Shown: positions 32,918-42,597 of the stretch, one piece after another
Layout: each line of letters starts with the position of its first letter
Position numbering within the stretch: position 1 is the stretch's first letter
Notes under the pieces: generated by a model
The model's input: only the letters and a program-made list of their open reading frames with translations
Databases searched by the model: none
Told to the model about the DNA's origin: nothing
DNA from: Roseburia rectibacter
Lineage (GTDB): Bacteria > Bacillota > Clostridia > Lachnospirales > Lachnospiraceae
Reading direction: 5' to 3'
Length of the DNA stretch: 64,000 bases
Assembly: GCF_014287515.2 (NCBI RefSeq)
Contig: NZ_CP092473.1
Coordinates: 2,569,001-2,633,000 of the forward strand
Translations under genes and position numbers: made by a program

Positions 32918-34273
32918 ATGAAAACAAATACATCCATTACTCATTTATACAGCAACCAGGATCTGCGGAAACTTTTAGTTCCGATCATTGTAGAGCAGCT
33001 GCTTTCCTCCCTGATGGGAACTGCCGATACAATGATGGTCAGCAATGTCGGATCTGCAGCTATTTCTGCAGTATCTCTCGTAGATTCCATCAATGTCTTA
33101 GTGATCCAGGCACTCTCCGCACTCGCGGCAGGAGGTGCGATCCTCTGTTCCCAGTATCTTGGAAGCAGCAATAAAAAAGCCGCCAATGAATCTGCCAGAC
33201 AGGTACTCTTTGTCATGACTGTTTTATCGGTGACCTTATCCGTCATCTGCCTTTTGTTCCGCGGTCCACTACTCCGTGCAATCTTCGGTGCCGTAGAAGC
33301 AGATGTTATGGAAAACTCACAGATTTATTTTCTGTTCACGCTGTTGTCCTTTCCTTTTATCGGATTATATGACGCCGGTGCTTCGATCATGCGTGCACAG
33401 AATAACAGCAGGGAACCGATGATCATTTCCATCATATCCAACTTTTTAAACATCGGTGGAAATGCCCTTTTGATCTTTGTTTTCGGAATGGGCGTGGAAG
33501 GTGCTGCAATTTCAACTCTTGCATCCCGTATTTTCTGCGCTATTGTCGTGATCTATAAGCTGCGCAGTGAAGATGAGCCAATCTTTATTAAAAATTATGC
33601 CTCCATCCGTCCTGATTTTTCTCTCATAAAGAAAATACTGTTCATCGGTATCCCATCCGGAATCGAGAACAGTATGTTTCAGTTCGGTAAACTCGCCATC
33701 CAGTCCACAGTTTCCACCCTTGGAACCGTCGCGATCGCAGCACAGGCAATGACAAATATTCTGGAAAATCTAAACGGTGTCGCCGCGATCGGTATCGGTA
33801 TCGGTCTGATGACCGTAGTCGGTCAGTGTCTCGGTGCCGGCAGAAAAGATGAAGTCATCTATTACATTAAAAAGCTGTCCTGGCTTGCCCAAGCAGCGAT
33901 CGTGATCAGTTGTCTTACCGTGCTCGCACTGACGAAACCGATCACCCTCTTAGGCGGTATGGAAGCAGAAAGTGCCAGCCTTTGTTTTAAAATGGTCATT
34001 TTTATCACGATCACAAAACCAATCTCCTGGGTGCTTTCTTTTATCCCCGCATATGGAATGCGTGCAGCCGGAGATGTAAAATTCTCCATGATCACTTCCT
34101 GCTGCACGATGTGGCTGTGCCGTGTAAGCCTCTGCATTTATCTCTGCCGTGTATGGGGCTTTGGACCGATCGCCGTCTGGATCGGTATGTTTGCCGACTG
34201 GACGATCCGTGGAATTGTATTTTCACTCCGCTTCCACGGAAGAAAATGGTTAAACCATCACATTATTGATTAG
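32918..34273 (+). CDS. MATE-family multidrug/metabolite exporter
   Basis: The 451-residue membrane protein has about 12 segments in two MatE repeats (starting LRKLLVPIIVEQLLSSLMGTADTMMV and IKKILFIGIPSGIENSMFQFGKLAIQ). The family exports cationic drugs or metabolites using Na+ or H+ gradients; the substrate cannot be inferred. Segment SSLMGTADTMMVSN is typical. The ATG start has AGGAA at close spacing. It is divergent from feoAB and its stop overlaps the stop of the NUDIX gene by four bases (TTAG), so the two genes converge without a terminator between them. Confidence 0.92.
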   Translation: MKTNTSITHLYSNQDLRKLLVPIIVEQLLSSLMGTADTMMVSNVGSAAISAVSLVDSINVLVIQALSALAAGGAILCSQYLGSSNKKAANESARQVLFVMTVLSVTLSVICLLFRGPLLRAIFGAVEADVMENSQIYFLFTLLSFPFIGLYDAGASIMRAQNNSREPMIISIISNFLNIGGNALLIFVFGMGVEGAAISTLASRIFCAIVVIYKLRSEDEPIFIKNYASIRPDFSLIKKILFIGIPSGIENSMFQFGKLAIQSTVSTLGTVAIAAQAMTNILENLNGVAAIGIGIGLMTVVGQCLGAGRKDEVIYYIKKLSWLAQAAIVISCLTVLALTKPITLLGGMEAESASLCFKMVIFITITKPISWVLSFIPAYGMRAAGDVKFSMITSCCTMWLCRVSLCIYLCRVWGFGPIAVWIGMFADWTIRGIVFSLRFHGRKWLNHHIID

Positions 34274-34782
34274 GCAAAAGCCTGTCTGATGCTGTCATAA
34301 TGGAGGAATTTTCCTTCTTCCCCAAGTTTTTTAATCTCCTCCGTGGAAGCAAACATATACCCATCTGTTTCTTCCTCCTGGAGGCTGATGTCCGACTCAT
34401 CAAAATCTGCGGAAAAACGGTATACATCCACAAAATAGTTATCTCCTTCTCCCGGATTATCCCTGCGGTAGGTAAACAGATATCCGCCGTCCCACGCAGA
34501 GACATCCAGTCCGGTTTCCTCCTTAATCTCCCGAAGTACCGCGGTCTTAGAATCCTCTCCCGCCATCGCAGCACCACCGGAAACTTCCCAGCAGCCCGGT
34601 GCCCATGCTTTTGTCATAACACGCTTCGTGATCAGGAAACGCCCATCCGTTCTTTTTATCACGCCAAGTACGGTAAGATGATATTCGCCATCTTTTAAGC
34701 ACCAGTCATTTCGTTTCATCGTTCTGCCTGTGCGCTCTTTCTTCTCATTATAAATATCCCATAATTCGTATTTTTCTGCCAT
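34270..34782 (-). CDS. NUDIX hydrolase
   Basis: The 170-residue NUDIX protein of the Idi/YfcD-like group starts WDIYNEKKERTGRTMKR. It has the NUDIX box GGAAMAGEDSKTAVLREIKEETGL (G-x5-E-x7-REUxEE layout) near residues 73-96. Members hydrolyse nucleoside diphosphate derivatives. The start at 34782 has GAGGA eight bases upstream; a start five codons earlier is less well supported. The gene converges with the MATE exporter with overlapping stop codons. The substrate is unknown. Confidence 0.87.
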   Translation of the reverse strand: MAEKYELWDIYNEKKERTGRTMKRNDWCLKDGEYHLTVLGVIKRTDGRFLITKRVMTKAWAPGCWEVSGGAAMAGEDSKTAVLREIKEETGLDVSAWDGGYLFTYRRDNPGEGDNYFVDVYRFSADFDESDISLQEEETDGYMFASTEEIKKLGEEGKFLHYDSIRQAFA

Positions 34783-34907
34783 TCGTATCTTCCTCATTTC
34801 CTATTTTTTCAAACTGTTGTGTGATAGCTTCTTGCACTGTCACACATTAGCACAGCAAAGTGTTCTTATTTCTATTATAATCAAAAATATGTTTTCGGCA
34901 ACTGATT

Positions 34908-35321
34908 TTAAAAAAACATTCCCTGCAGCAGATAAAAAAGACCGCTTAATAAAAATGCAACACCTAAGAAAAATGTAAACAGATCTTCCATCTGAAAATT
35001 TTTCCGCAGATAACATAGTTTTTTTGGATTTTCCTCATTGATCCGGATCACATAAGTTTTTCCTTTTTCCAGTGAACTTTTTTCTCTGCGTGAAAGCCGC
35101 TCCATCGTACACTGGCGAAATTTTTCTTCATGATAGACATAAGAAAACACCGCATATGTTCTGACATGATCCCCTGTTTTCTTTGTCACAGTCCGCTCAA
35201 ACACTGCTTCAACAGGTACTTTACAACGGATGCGCCTTCTCCATTTGCCAAATCCGATCCGTATTAACAGTATCCCGTATGCTATTCCTGTTATCCCCAG
35301 TAACATAAATCCTATATTCAT
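34908..35321 (-). CDS. small DUF3592-like membrane protein
   Basis: The 137-residue protein has one N-terminal membrane segment (FMLLGITGIAYGILLIRIGF) and a hydrophobic hairpin at the C-terminus (LFTFFLGVAFLLSGLFYLLQGMFF). They flank a beta-rich soluble part with VPVEAVFERTV and YAVFSYVYHEEKF, the layout of DUF3592 proteins. I chose the ATG at 35321, preceded by GGAG; longer frames overlap the upstream gene. It lies 28 bases after the subtilase, so co-transcription is likely and it may partner the protease at the membrane. Function is not known. Confidence 0.7.
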   Translation of the reverse strand: MNIGFMLLGITGIAYGILLIRIGFGKWRRRIRCKVPVEAVFERTVTKKTGDHVRTYAVFSYVYHEEKFRQCTMERLSRREKSSLEKGKTYVIRINEENPKKLCYLRKNFQMEDLFTFFLGVAFLLSGLFYLLQGMFF

Positions 35322-35349
35322 ACTGGTCTCCATTCCACAACTTCTGGTT

Positions 35350-37188
35350 TCAATCCGGCAGACTCTGTGCCACGCAGAGTGCTCCCCATCCAAACACCGG
35401 ATTGGGATAGTACTGCATCGCAGGAAGTCTCCTTGCCCCCTTGATCAGATATGCTTTCATTTTTTCACCATACAGATACAGATCATTTTTATTCACGATT
35501 CCCCACTGCATCAGCAGTGCTGCCCCACCTGACACAAAGGGAGTTGCCATCGATGTCCCACTCCTTACCACATACCCGCCCCCCGGTGCACAGGAAGTAA
35601 TATCCACACCAGGTGCCACAAGATCCGGTTTGACCTGATTTGTCTCACGCGTATAACCACGCCCTGAAAACGCTGCTGCGCGGTCAAAATAGCCATCGTA
35701 GGCTCCAACTGTGATCACCCGCGCTGCTGTCGATGGAATGGTTAAAGTCGTTTCCACCGACGGCAGCACAAATCCGGTACCTTCATTTAAAACACCGCCT
35801 GCCGGCAGCCACATATCATAATTTCCAACTGCGATTTTCTGTGGCAGCAACTGTATTGTCCAGATACCACTGTCAATAAAATCGTCTGTCGGAAGCAGTT
35901 CAAAATAAATTTCCTGATAAGGACTGTACGGACTCGGTTCCCCATAATAAAGCAAAACATCTGTATTCCCCAGCCGGAAACGCTGTGGCCCTAAAATCTG
36001 CTGGATCGGTCCGGCTTTGCTTCCGTCAGGATGAATTAAAGAAACTGCAATCTCATCCGCGTAATTTTTCCAGATCTGCAGATTCAGTGATATTTCATAT
36101 CCGCTCACTGCAACCTCAACTTCTTCCGTAACATTTTCGCGCAGGGTTCCTGCTGCATGCACCGCCGATGCCCCTTCATTCCCGCTGCCGGTAATAATTG
36201 ATGTGCGCCAGTAATCTGCCATATCATCAAGATAACTTTCCAGCAGGGAATTGCCGGAATGTGAACCATAATTATTTCCAAAACTTAAGTTTAAAACGAC
36301 AGGCATCCCATACTCCTGTGCTTTTCTGATACAGTAATCTACCGCCTGCATCAGTTCTGTCGTTCTTGGAAAAGACCGCTCACCCGGTGTTCCTAATTTA
36401 ACGATCAGAAGCGGACTCTCATATGCTACTCCCCTGTACCGTCCCTGCGAGGCTATACCATTTCCGGCTGCAATCCCCGTCACATGGGTGCCGTGTCCTG
36501 AAATATCACGGCTGGGACATACCGCATACCGCTCTCTTTCCGTCGTCTGCTCTAATGCGCGGTTTATCATTGCCTGCGGAAATTCTGTTCCAAGAAAATA
36601 CCCTGCCGGGGCCTCTAAAAATGACTGTTCCGCGTTTTCTTCAGACAATGGATCTGCCACACTGCCTGCTGGAATCGTCTGATCCCAGAGATCTAAGATT
36701 CTGGTCGTTCCGTCCGCATTCCGGAAATCAGGATGTGCATAATCAATCCCGGAATCGATCACTGCCACGATTACGCCGGTTCCACTTAAATCATTCCTTC
36801 CGGCTGTTCCTCCCTGCATCTGTCCGGTCTGCAGAGGATTGATGCACGACACACGTCTGCCATTATTCACTGCAAAAAACAAAAGTTTCGGTTTCTCCAT
36901 ATATTCGATCTCTGTCAGCGCCGCCACCAGCTCCACAATGTGCTCCGGCAAAAGCAGGATCGCATACTCATTCCGCAGATTCGTAATTTTTATCCGGTCG
37001 TATTCCTTTGGAAAATTTTGTGCAAGCAGTCTTTTTAACGATTCCTCCGTTCCTCCAAACTTCACGATCACTTCCCATGTTCGTTCCTCCTTGTCGTATC
37101 CTGTATCAAGATCTAACGACTTTTCGCGTTCCTGCTCTGTCGCATCGAGTGCAAGATTCAACAGATTTTCTATTTTCTCATTGGACAT
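35350..37188 (-). CDS. S8 subtilisin-like protease, Csp type
   Basis: The 612-residue subtilase has no signal peptide. It carries an N-terminal prodomain-like region (~1-120) and an intact catalytic triad: Asp145 (VIDSGID), His232 (SGHGTH) and Ser in SGTSMATP near 560. A large insert (about 350-500) of beta structure is typical of the Csp germination proteases of Clostridia, which process the cortex hydrolase SleC. All three residues being present argues against the pseudoprotease forms. A role in spore germination is family inference. The start at 37188 has GGGGGA upstream, but that ribosome site lies inside a strong hairpin. The DUF3592-like gene follows. Confidence 0.88.
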   Translation of the reverse strand: MSNEKIENLLNLALDATEQEREKSLDLDTGYDKEERTWEVIVKFGGTEESLKRLLAQNFPKEYDRIKITNLRNEYAILLLPEHIVELVAALTEIEYMEKPKLLFFAVNNGRRVSCINPLQTGQMQGGTAGRNDLSGTGVIVAVIDSGIDYAHPDFRNADGTTRILDLWDQTIPAGSVADPLSEENAEQSFLEAPAGYFLGTEFPQAMINRALEQTTERERYAVCPSRDISGHGTHVTGIAAGNGIASQGRYRGVAYESPLLIVKLGTPGERSFPRTTELMQAVDYCIRKAQEYGMPVVLNLSFGNNYGSHSGNSLLESYLDDMADYWRTSIITGSGNEGASAVHAAGTLRENVTEEVEVAVSGYEISLNLQIWKNYADEIAVSLIHPDGSKAGPIQQILGPQRFRLGNTDVLLYYGEPSPYSPYQEIYFELLPTDDFIDSGIWTIQLLPQKIAVGNYDMWLPAGGVLNEGTGFVLPSVETTLTIPSTAARVITVGAYDGYFDRAAAFSGRGYTRETNQVKPDLVAPGVDITSCAPGGGYVVRSGTSMATPFVSGGAALLMQWGIVNKNDLYLYGEKMKAYLIKGARRLPAMQYYPNPVFGWGALCVAQSLPD

Positions 37189-37189
37189 A

Positions 37190-37246
37190 AAAATCCCCCG
37201 CGATCGCACTCCTTTACTTATTAGAAATGCGGCTGCGGGGGATTTT
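37190..37246 (-). promoter_or_regulatory. hairpin enclosing the subtilase ribosome site
   Basis: On the minus strand AAAATCCCCCGC (37246-37235) pairs perfectly with GCGGGGGATTTT (37201-37190). The 3' arm is the ribosome site of the subtilase and is followed by its ATG at 37188. The stem also looks like a terminator for the DUF975 gene upstream. Confidence 0.75.
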
Positions 37247-37266
37247 ATGACTTATTGTTTTTATTT

Positions 37267-37965
37267 TTAAAATTCTACCGACTTATTATTGTTTTTTAAT
37301 GCATGATATAACTCTGCATGTGTCAGATATATGTATGGTTCTACATAAAATACCAGAAGAATACCGACTGTGCAGATGCCTAACAATGTCCAGCCGATAA
37401 ATGAAAGATCTAAAACAAATGCATTCCATTTATTTCCATCCATCATCCGCTTACTCTCTGCAAATGCTTCCTGTCTGGTCATTTCCGGATGCTCTGCTAA
37501 CAGATATGGGATCATCATATATTCATAACTTTTCACAATACCAGGAATGATAAACAGCAAACTCCAAAGTGCGGTAAACAGTCCGCGAAGGAACATGATC
37601 ACACCGATATTTGCATATCCGTTTTTAAATCCGTGTGCCAGATCACCTAACTGTGCATTGCCATATTTACAGTTTACAAAGAATTTCTGGCATCCTACCT
37701 CAAGCGGATTCCAGATAAAAATACTGAGCAGTATACTGATCACCATGGCAACGAGTACCGCTGCTAAGATAATTCCGATCACGGAAAATAAAACTGCCGG
37801 GTCCATGTATGCCATTCCATCCGTTGATGACTTTGCTGAATTTCTGGTAGCTGTCGAACCTGATCCCAAAATAAGCGACAGGATCAACCCAACTAATACC
37901 GCTTTCCAGTAATTCGCTTTCAATGCAAGTTTTGCATTGCTTTTTAAATCACTTCTGTTCCACAT
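37267..37965 (-). CDS. DUF975 family membrane protein
   Basis: The 232-residue integral membrane protein has about five segments. It starts with the DUF975 hallmark MWNRSDLKSNAKLALKANYW and has a central FFVNCKYGNAQLGDLAHGFK. PGIVKSYEYMMIPYLLAEHPEMT is the conserved inter-helix segment of this family. The function of the family is unknown. I chose the ATG at 37965 with GGAGGAG six bases upstream. It sits alone between the HD-GYP gene and the subtilase. Confidence 0.85.
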   Translation of the reverse strand: MWNRSDLKSNAKLALKANYWKAVLVGLILSLILGSGSTATRNSAKSSTDGMAYMDPAVLFSVIGIILAAVLVAMVISILLSIFIWNPLEVGCQKFFVNCKYGNAQLGDLAHGFKNGYANIGVIMFLRGLFTALWSLLFIIPGIVKSYEYMMIPYLLAEHPEMTRQEAFAESKRMMDGNKWNAFVLDLSFIGWTLLGICTVGILLVFYVEPYIYLTHAELYHALKNNNKSVEF

Positions 37966-38104
37966 ATTAAACTCCTCCTTAAATAAAAACATTTTTCACT
38001 TCGTCAGTTTAACATATTAACGTTTCATTGTCATCATAAACAGCGCAATCTTAAAAAATTTTTAAAAATTTTTCATAAATCTTAATTTTTAAATCAGGCT
38101 GCAG

Positions 38105-40498
38105 TTATACCTCTATCTTTCCTTCTTTCAGCAGTTCAACAAATGCCTCTGACAACTTTGGATCAAACTGTGTTCCCTTGTTACGTTCTAACTCACTGAT
38201 CGCATAATCTACCGGCATTGCTTCCTTGTAAGAACGCTTTGTTGTCATCGCATCGAACGAATCACACACTGCAAGTATACGTCCAAGCAAAGGGATATCT
38301 TCTCCTTTCAGACCTCTCGGATATCCCTTTCCGTCGTATCTCTCATGATGTGATAATACAGCCGGTATCACATAGTTCATATTAGGCAGGAAATGGATCA
38401 TCTCAATCGAATTTGTGACATGTGTTTTCATGATCTCATATTCCTCAGCATTTAGTCTTCCCTGTTTTTTCAGGATACTTTCCGGAATACCGATTTTCCC
38501 GATATCATGAAGCAGTCCCGCCTCTTTTACAATTTCAATATCATCTGGTGAAAGTCCTATTTTCTTTGCAAGCAGAACTGCATAATCCGATACATGACAT
38601 GAATGCTCAAATGTATACGAATCCTTCGCATCAATTGCTGCAGTAAGTGCATAGATGGTCGGTGCGATCTGTTCATAATGTTTTTCTGCCTTCTGATCCT
38701 CGATCTCATCTTCCGTGCGTTCTCCATAAATTTTAATACAGTTCTTTCCATCCCGTTTTGCATAAAAATTTGCACGTTCTGCCTGACTGAGCAGCTCATC
38801 CTCTCCGGAAGCTGTATCCGGATAAAATGCAATACCGATACTTGCAGTGACCGGCTGGAGTACATCCGGCTTTTCCTTATCCTCAATCAGGAAATTCTTC
38901 TGTATTTTCTGTGCGATCAACGAAACTTCTCTCTTTTCCCCCGAATTGATCAAAACAACATATTCATTTGATCCAAACCGGAACGTTTCTCCCTGACATC
39001 CTACCGTATTCTCTATGATATGCCCGCACCATTTTAAGATACGGTCTCCACACTCTTCTCCATACAGCTCGTTAAAGAGCTTAAAATCATCCAGATCAAG
39101 ATACAAAAGAGCCACCGGCTGTCCCACTTTCCAGTTTTCCATCAGAAATTTTTTAAAATATCCCCGGTTATAAAGTCCTGTCAGTTCATCATGGATCGAT
39201 ATCTGATATACTTCCTGATATGTACGGATATTTTTCAGACATACACTGGCATATAATCCAATTCTCCAATAGTAATCTCTCTCTAAATAATTGAGTCTGG
39301 TCCGCCTTTCGAGTTTTATATAAATAAACCCCTGTATCTCATTGTCATACTTCATCAGGGAAATCTCAGAACGTTCGCCTATTCCCGGTTCCTCCAGCAT
39401 AGCTGCGATCTCATCCTGTTCTTCCTGCCCCGGCATCTGTCCACTGCCTGTTTTTGCGAGTGTAAATTTATTTTCATTTCTGGTAAAGATAAAAACATCA
39501 ATTACCGGAAACATCTCATTTACCACACCGATCATTTTATCAAACAGTTCTTCCTGCCGAAATACGGATGCCGACTCATTCTGAAAACAACGCAATACTT
39601 CAATCTGTTTTCTGTTCTGTCCCTGCATGACTCCTTCTGCCATTTTTCTTGCCAGATAAAATATAAACAACGACCATCCCATAAATCCAAGCACGATCAC
39701 TATGATCTTCTGCTGCATTTCCGGCAATACACTGCCAAGATACCTCTGTGCATTATGATTAAAATTAAATACCGGGAGAAGGCTGACTGCCAGTGCAACA
39801 GAATAGATGCATCCGATCACGATACGGTTTGACAGATCAAACAGATACTTGTGCCACATGATATACAACAGACACAACGCCATAAAAATGCCACCGAGCA
39901 TATCGTAAGGGAACTGATTGCCCGGCAATGCATCCAAAAGATTGCCGGTCAAAACCAAAACTGTCCCAAGCAGCAAAGGAAATAATTTCTTTCGTTTTTC
40001 CAGTTTATTGCCGATCGCCCTGTGTGCCAGAACGGTCGCATATACGATCACGCCTGCCTCCACAACTGCCAACAGATAACTTCCCCACAATATATGATAA
40101 GTATATCCTATACTTCCATCCGTATATCTGACGATATCCGGTTCCGGGATAAATACCTCTGTAGCAATATTGATCCCCATTGCTGCTGCAGTAGCGATAC
40201 AAAATCCGATCAGGAATCCATTCTTTCTGATCTCCAGCATATAAAACAAAAAGGCATACATAAAAATCGGCACCGTCAACAGTCCGAACACCGACACATG
40301 AAACCAGAACCGTATTCCAGGCATGATCTGCATACGCATCATTACCATGCCGCCTGTCCATATCAGGCAGGATAAAAGAATCTGTCTGAAATACCTGACT
40401 GCTTTTGCATCCGCCGCATTCAGGAAGGAAAAGAATATAAACAGGAAGCAGAAAAACGCTCCGATCGGAACTCCAATATATAAACTATCCAGCGTCAA
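38105..40498 (-). CDS. membrane GGDEF (degenerate) / HD-GYP cyclic-di-GMP phosphodiesterase
   Basis: The ~797-residue protein has a 7-8 segment membrane sensor (1-300), a GAF-like region (310-430), a GGDEF-type domain (~440-600) with active loop FGSNEY instead of GGDEF, and an HD-GYP domain (~615-797). The HD-GYP domain is intact (LLHDIGKIGIPESIL, HHERYDGKGYP, DSFDAMTTKRSY). It should hydrolyse c-di-GMP, with the degenerate cyclase domain as a possible GTP sensor. The start is a TTG at 40498 with GGAGG eight bases upstream. It is a single-gene unit divergent from asnB. Confidence 0.9.
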   Translation of the reverse strand: MTLDSLYIGVPIGAFFCFLFIFFSFLNAADAKAVRYFRQILLSCLIWTGGMVMMRMQIMPGIRFWFHVSVFGLLTVPIFMYAFLFYMLEIRKNGFLIGFCIATAAAMGINIATEVFIPEPDIVRYTDGSIGYTYHILWGSYLLAVVEAGVIVYATVLAHRAIGNKLEKRKKLFPLLLGTVLVLTGNLLDALPGNQFPYDMLGGIFMALCLLYIMWHKYLFDLSNRIVIGCIYSVALAVSLLPVFNFNHNAQRYLGSVLPEMQQKIIVIVLGFMGWSLFIFYLARKMAEGVMQGQNRKQIEVLRCFQNESASVFRQEELFDKMIGVVNEMFPVIDVFIFTRNENKFTLAKTGSGQMPGQEEQDEIAAMLEEPGIGERSEISLMKYDNEIQGFIYIKLERRTRLNYLERDYYWRIGLYASVCLKNIRTYQEVYQISIHDELTGLYNRGYFKKFLMENWKVGQPVALLYLDLDDFKLFNELYGEECGDRILKWCGHIIENTVGCQGETFRFGSNEYVVLINSGEKREVSLIAQKIQKNFLIEDKEKPDVLQPVTASIGIAFYPDTASGEDELLSQAERANFYAKRDGKNCIKIYGERTEDEIEDQKAEKHYEQIAPTIYALTAAIDAKDSYTFEHSCHVSDYAVLLAKKIGLSPDDIEIVKEAGLLHDIGKIGIPESILKKQGRLNAEEYEIMKTHVTNSIEMIHFLPNMNYVIPAVLSHHERYDGKGYPRGLKGEDIPLLGRILAVCDSFDAMTTKRSYKEAMPVDYAISELERNKGTQFDPKLSEAFVELLKEGKIEV

Positions 40499-40681
40499 AG
40501 CCGTTTCCTCCAATTAAAAATAATAACTTATTAAGTATAACATATTCCAATATATAATTCCAAGTTTTTCCGGGAAATCCGACTGTTTTTATCATTTTTT
40601 TGATAGCAATTTATCATAAATATAATGGGTCTGCATATACTAACAGGGAATAAATCTGTTTTCAAAAAATGGAGTGAACTT

Positions 40682-42529
40682 ATGTGCGGAATTGCAGGAT
40701 TTTGCAGTCTGAAACGCTGTTATACGGACAGACAGTCCTTTTGGGAGAATGTACTGATCTCCATGCATCAAAAACTGATACACCGTGGCGGCGACGCTTC
40801 CGGTATCTATCTGGCACCGCATGCCGGCCTGTCACATCAGAGACTTTCCATCCGTGATATTACGCACGGTGCCCAGCCTATGATACGCCACCACAACGGT
40901 GCTGATTATGCTATCGCCTACAACGGAGAAATCTATAATACCGATGAACTGATACCAGAACTTACCGCTGCAGGATTTGACTTTCTTACAACCTCTGATA
41001 CAGAAGTGATCTTATATGCCTATATGCATTTCGGTGCTTCCTTTGTCTCTCACTTAAACGGAATTTTTGCTTTTGCCATCTGGGATGGTGCCACCGGACA
41101 GCTTTTACTCTATCGCGACAGGGTAGGAACAAAACCTCTTTTTTATTCTGTAAAAGACAACGAACTGGTTTTTGCTTCCGAACCCAAAGCCTTATTTTGT
41201 TTTCCGGATCTGACACCTTCCATCGACAAAAACAGCTTAAGGGAACTGCTTGCGGTTGGTCCTGCACGCACACCCGGCTATGGGATTTTCCGCGGCATCT
41301 GCGAAGTTCTGCCCGGTCATTACATGTGTTTTAACACCTCCGGTCTTTCCGACACCATCTACTGGGATCTGAAATGTCTGCCTCATACGGACTCCTATAA
41401 AGATACAGTAGCACATGTATCTTTCCTCATACGCGATACTGTAAAACGGCAGATGGTATCCGATGTACCGATCTGTACATTTTTATCCGGCGGCATTGAT
41501 TCAAGCATCGTTACTGCCCTTGCCGCATCTTACCAGACCGCACATGGCAAAACCCTAAATACTTTTTCCTTCGATTTTACGGAAAATGATATTTATTTCC
41601 AATCCAATTCCTTTCAGCCGGAACGCGATCTTCCATATGTAAACTGCATGTTAAAGCATTGTAAAACAAACCATACCTATCTGGAATGTACACAGGAAAC
41701 ACTTGCCGACATGCTCTATACTGCCGTAGATGCGAAAGATATGCCTGGTATGACGGACGTGGATGCCTCTTTGCTTTATTTTTGTTCACTCGTAAAAAAA
41801 CAGAACAAGGTAACACTGACCGGAGAATGTGCTGACGAAATTTTCGGCGGCTATCCATGGTTTTACCGCAAAGAGCTGATGCATCAGGACGGTTTTCCAT
41901 GGTCTGCAGATACAAATGCCCGTACTGTTTTTCTTGCCGATGATGTCGTAAAGAATCTTGATCTTTCTTCTTATTCCCATGCCAGATACGAAGAATCTTT
42001 AAAAAAGACACCACATCTTCCGGACGAAACTGCCGAAGAATACAGACGCAGAGAGATCGCCTACCTGAATATCAAATGGTTTATGCAGACACTGCTCGAC
42101 CGCATGGACCGCACCAGTATGTATTCCGGTCTTGAAGCGAGGGTTCCATTTGCTGACCATCGCATTATCGATTATGTATACAACGTCCCCTGGGAAATGA
42201 AATACCAGGGCGGTGTAGAAAAATCCCTTTTACGCGATGCCTTCTGTGATCTTCTGCCGCCTGAACTGCTGCACCGCAAAAAAAGTCCTTACCCCAAGAC
42301 CTATCATCCGGGTTATGAAAAAATTCTGATCTCACGAATGACGGATATTTTAGCAGACAGCAATGCTCCCATTCTTCCGCTTATTGACAAAAAGAAAGTT
42401 AAAAAATTTATGGAATCTCCAAAAGAATATGGAAAGCCCTGGTTTGGACAGCTCATGGCAGGTCCCCAGCTTTTAGCTTACTTTATACAGCTAAATTACT
42501 GGATGGAAAAATATCATCTTTCCATATAA
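40682..42529 (+). CDS. asnB: glutamine-hydrolysing asparagine synthetase
   Basis: AsnB makes asparagine from aspartate, glutamine and ATP. The mature N-terminal nucleophile Cys2 follows the ATG I chose at 40682 (MCGIAGFC), with GGAG seven bases upstream; a longer frame exists but would bury this cysteine. The class II glutaminase domain (~1-210; RLSIRDI, YNGEIYNTDEL) precedes the synthetase domain with PP-loop FLSGGIDSSIVTAL near 270. Length of 615 residues is normal. It ends at a strong bidirectional terminator shared with the PAP2 gene. Confidence 0.95.
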   Translation: MCGIAGFCSLKRCYTDRQSFWENVLISMHQKLIHRGGDASGIYLAPHAGLSHQRLSIRDITHGAQPMIRHHNGADYAIAYNGEIYNTDELIPELTAAGFDFLTTSDTEVILYAYMHFGASFVSHLNGIFAFAIWDGATGQLLLYRDRVGTKPLFYSVKDNELVFASEPKALFCFPDLTPSIDKNSLRELLAVGPARTPGYGIFRGICEVLPGHYMCFNTSGLSDTIYWDLKCLPHTDSYKDTVAHVSFLIRDTVKRQMVSDVPICTFLSGGIDSSIVTALAASYQTAHGKTLNTFSFDFTENDIYFQSNSFQPERDLPYVNCMLKHCKTNHTYLECTQETLADMLYTAVDAKDMPGMTDVDASLLYFCSLVKKQNKVTLTGECADEIFGGYPWFYRKELMHQDGFPWSADTNARTVFLADDVVKNLDLSSYSHARYEESLKKTPHLPDETAEEYRRREIAYLNIKWFMQTLLDRMDRTSMYSGLEARVPFADHRIIDYVYNVPWEMKYQGGVEKSLLRDAFCDLLPPELLHRKKSPYPKTYHPGYEKILISRMTDILADSNAPILPLIDKKKVKKFMESPKEYGKPWFGQLMAGPQLLAYFIQLNYWMEKYHLSI

Positions 42530-42530
42530 A

Positions 42531-42574
42531 AAATGGCTTGAAAAGTCTTTTATTTTTGACTTTTCAAGCCATTT
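42531..42574. terminator. bidirectional terminator between asnB and the PAP2 gene
   Basis: A 17-bp perfect stem (AAATGGCTTGAAAAGTC with its complement) has a T-rich loop and T/A runs on both sides. Confidence 0.88.
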
Positions 42575-42597
42575 TCCAATTCATGTAACAAAATATT

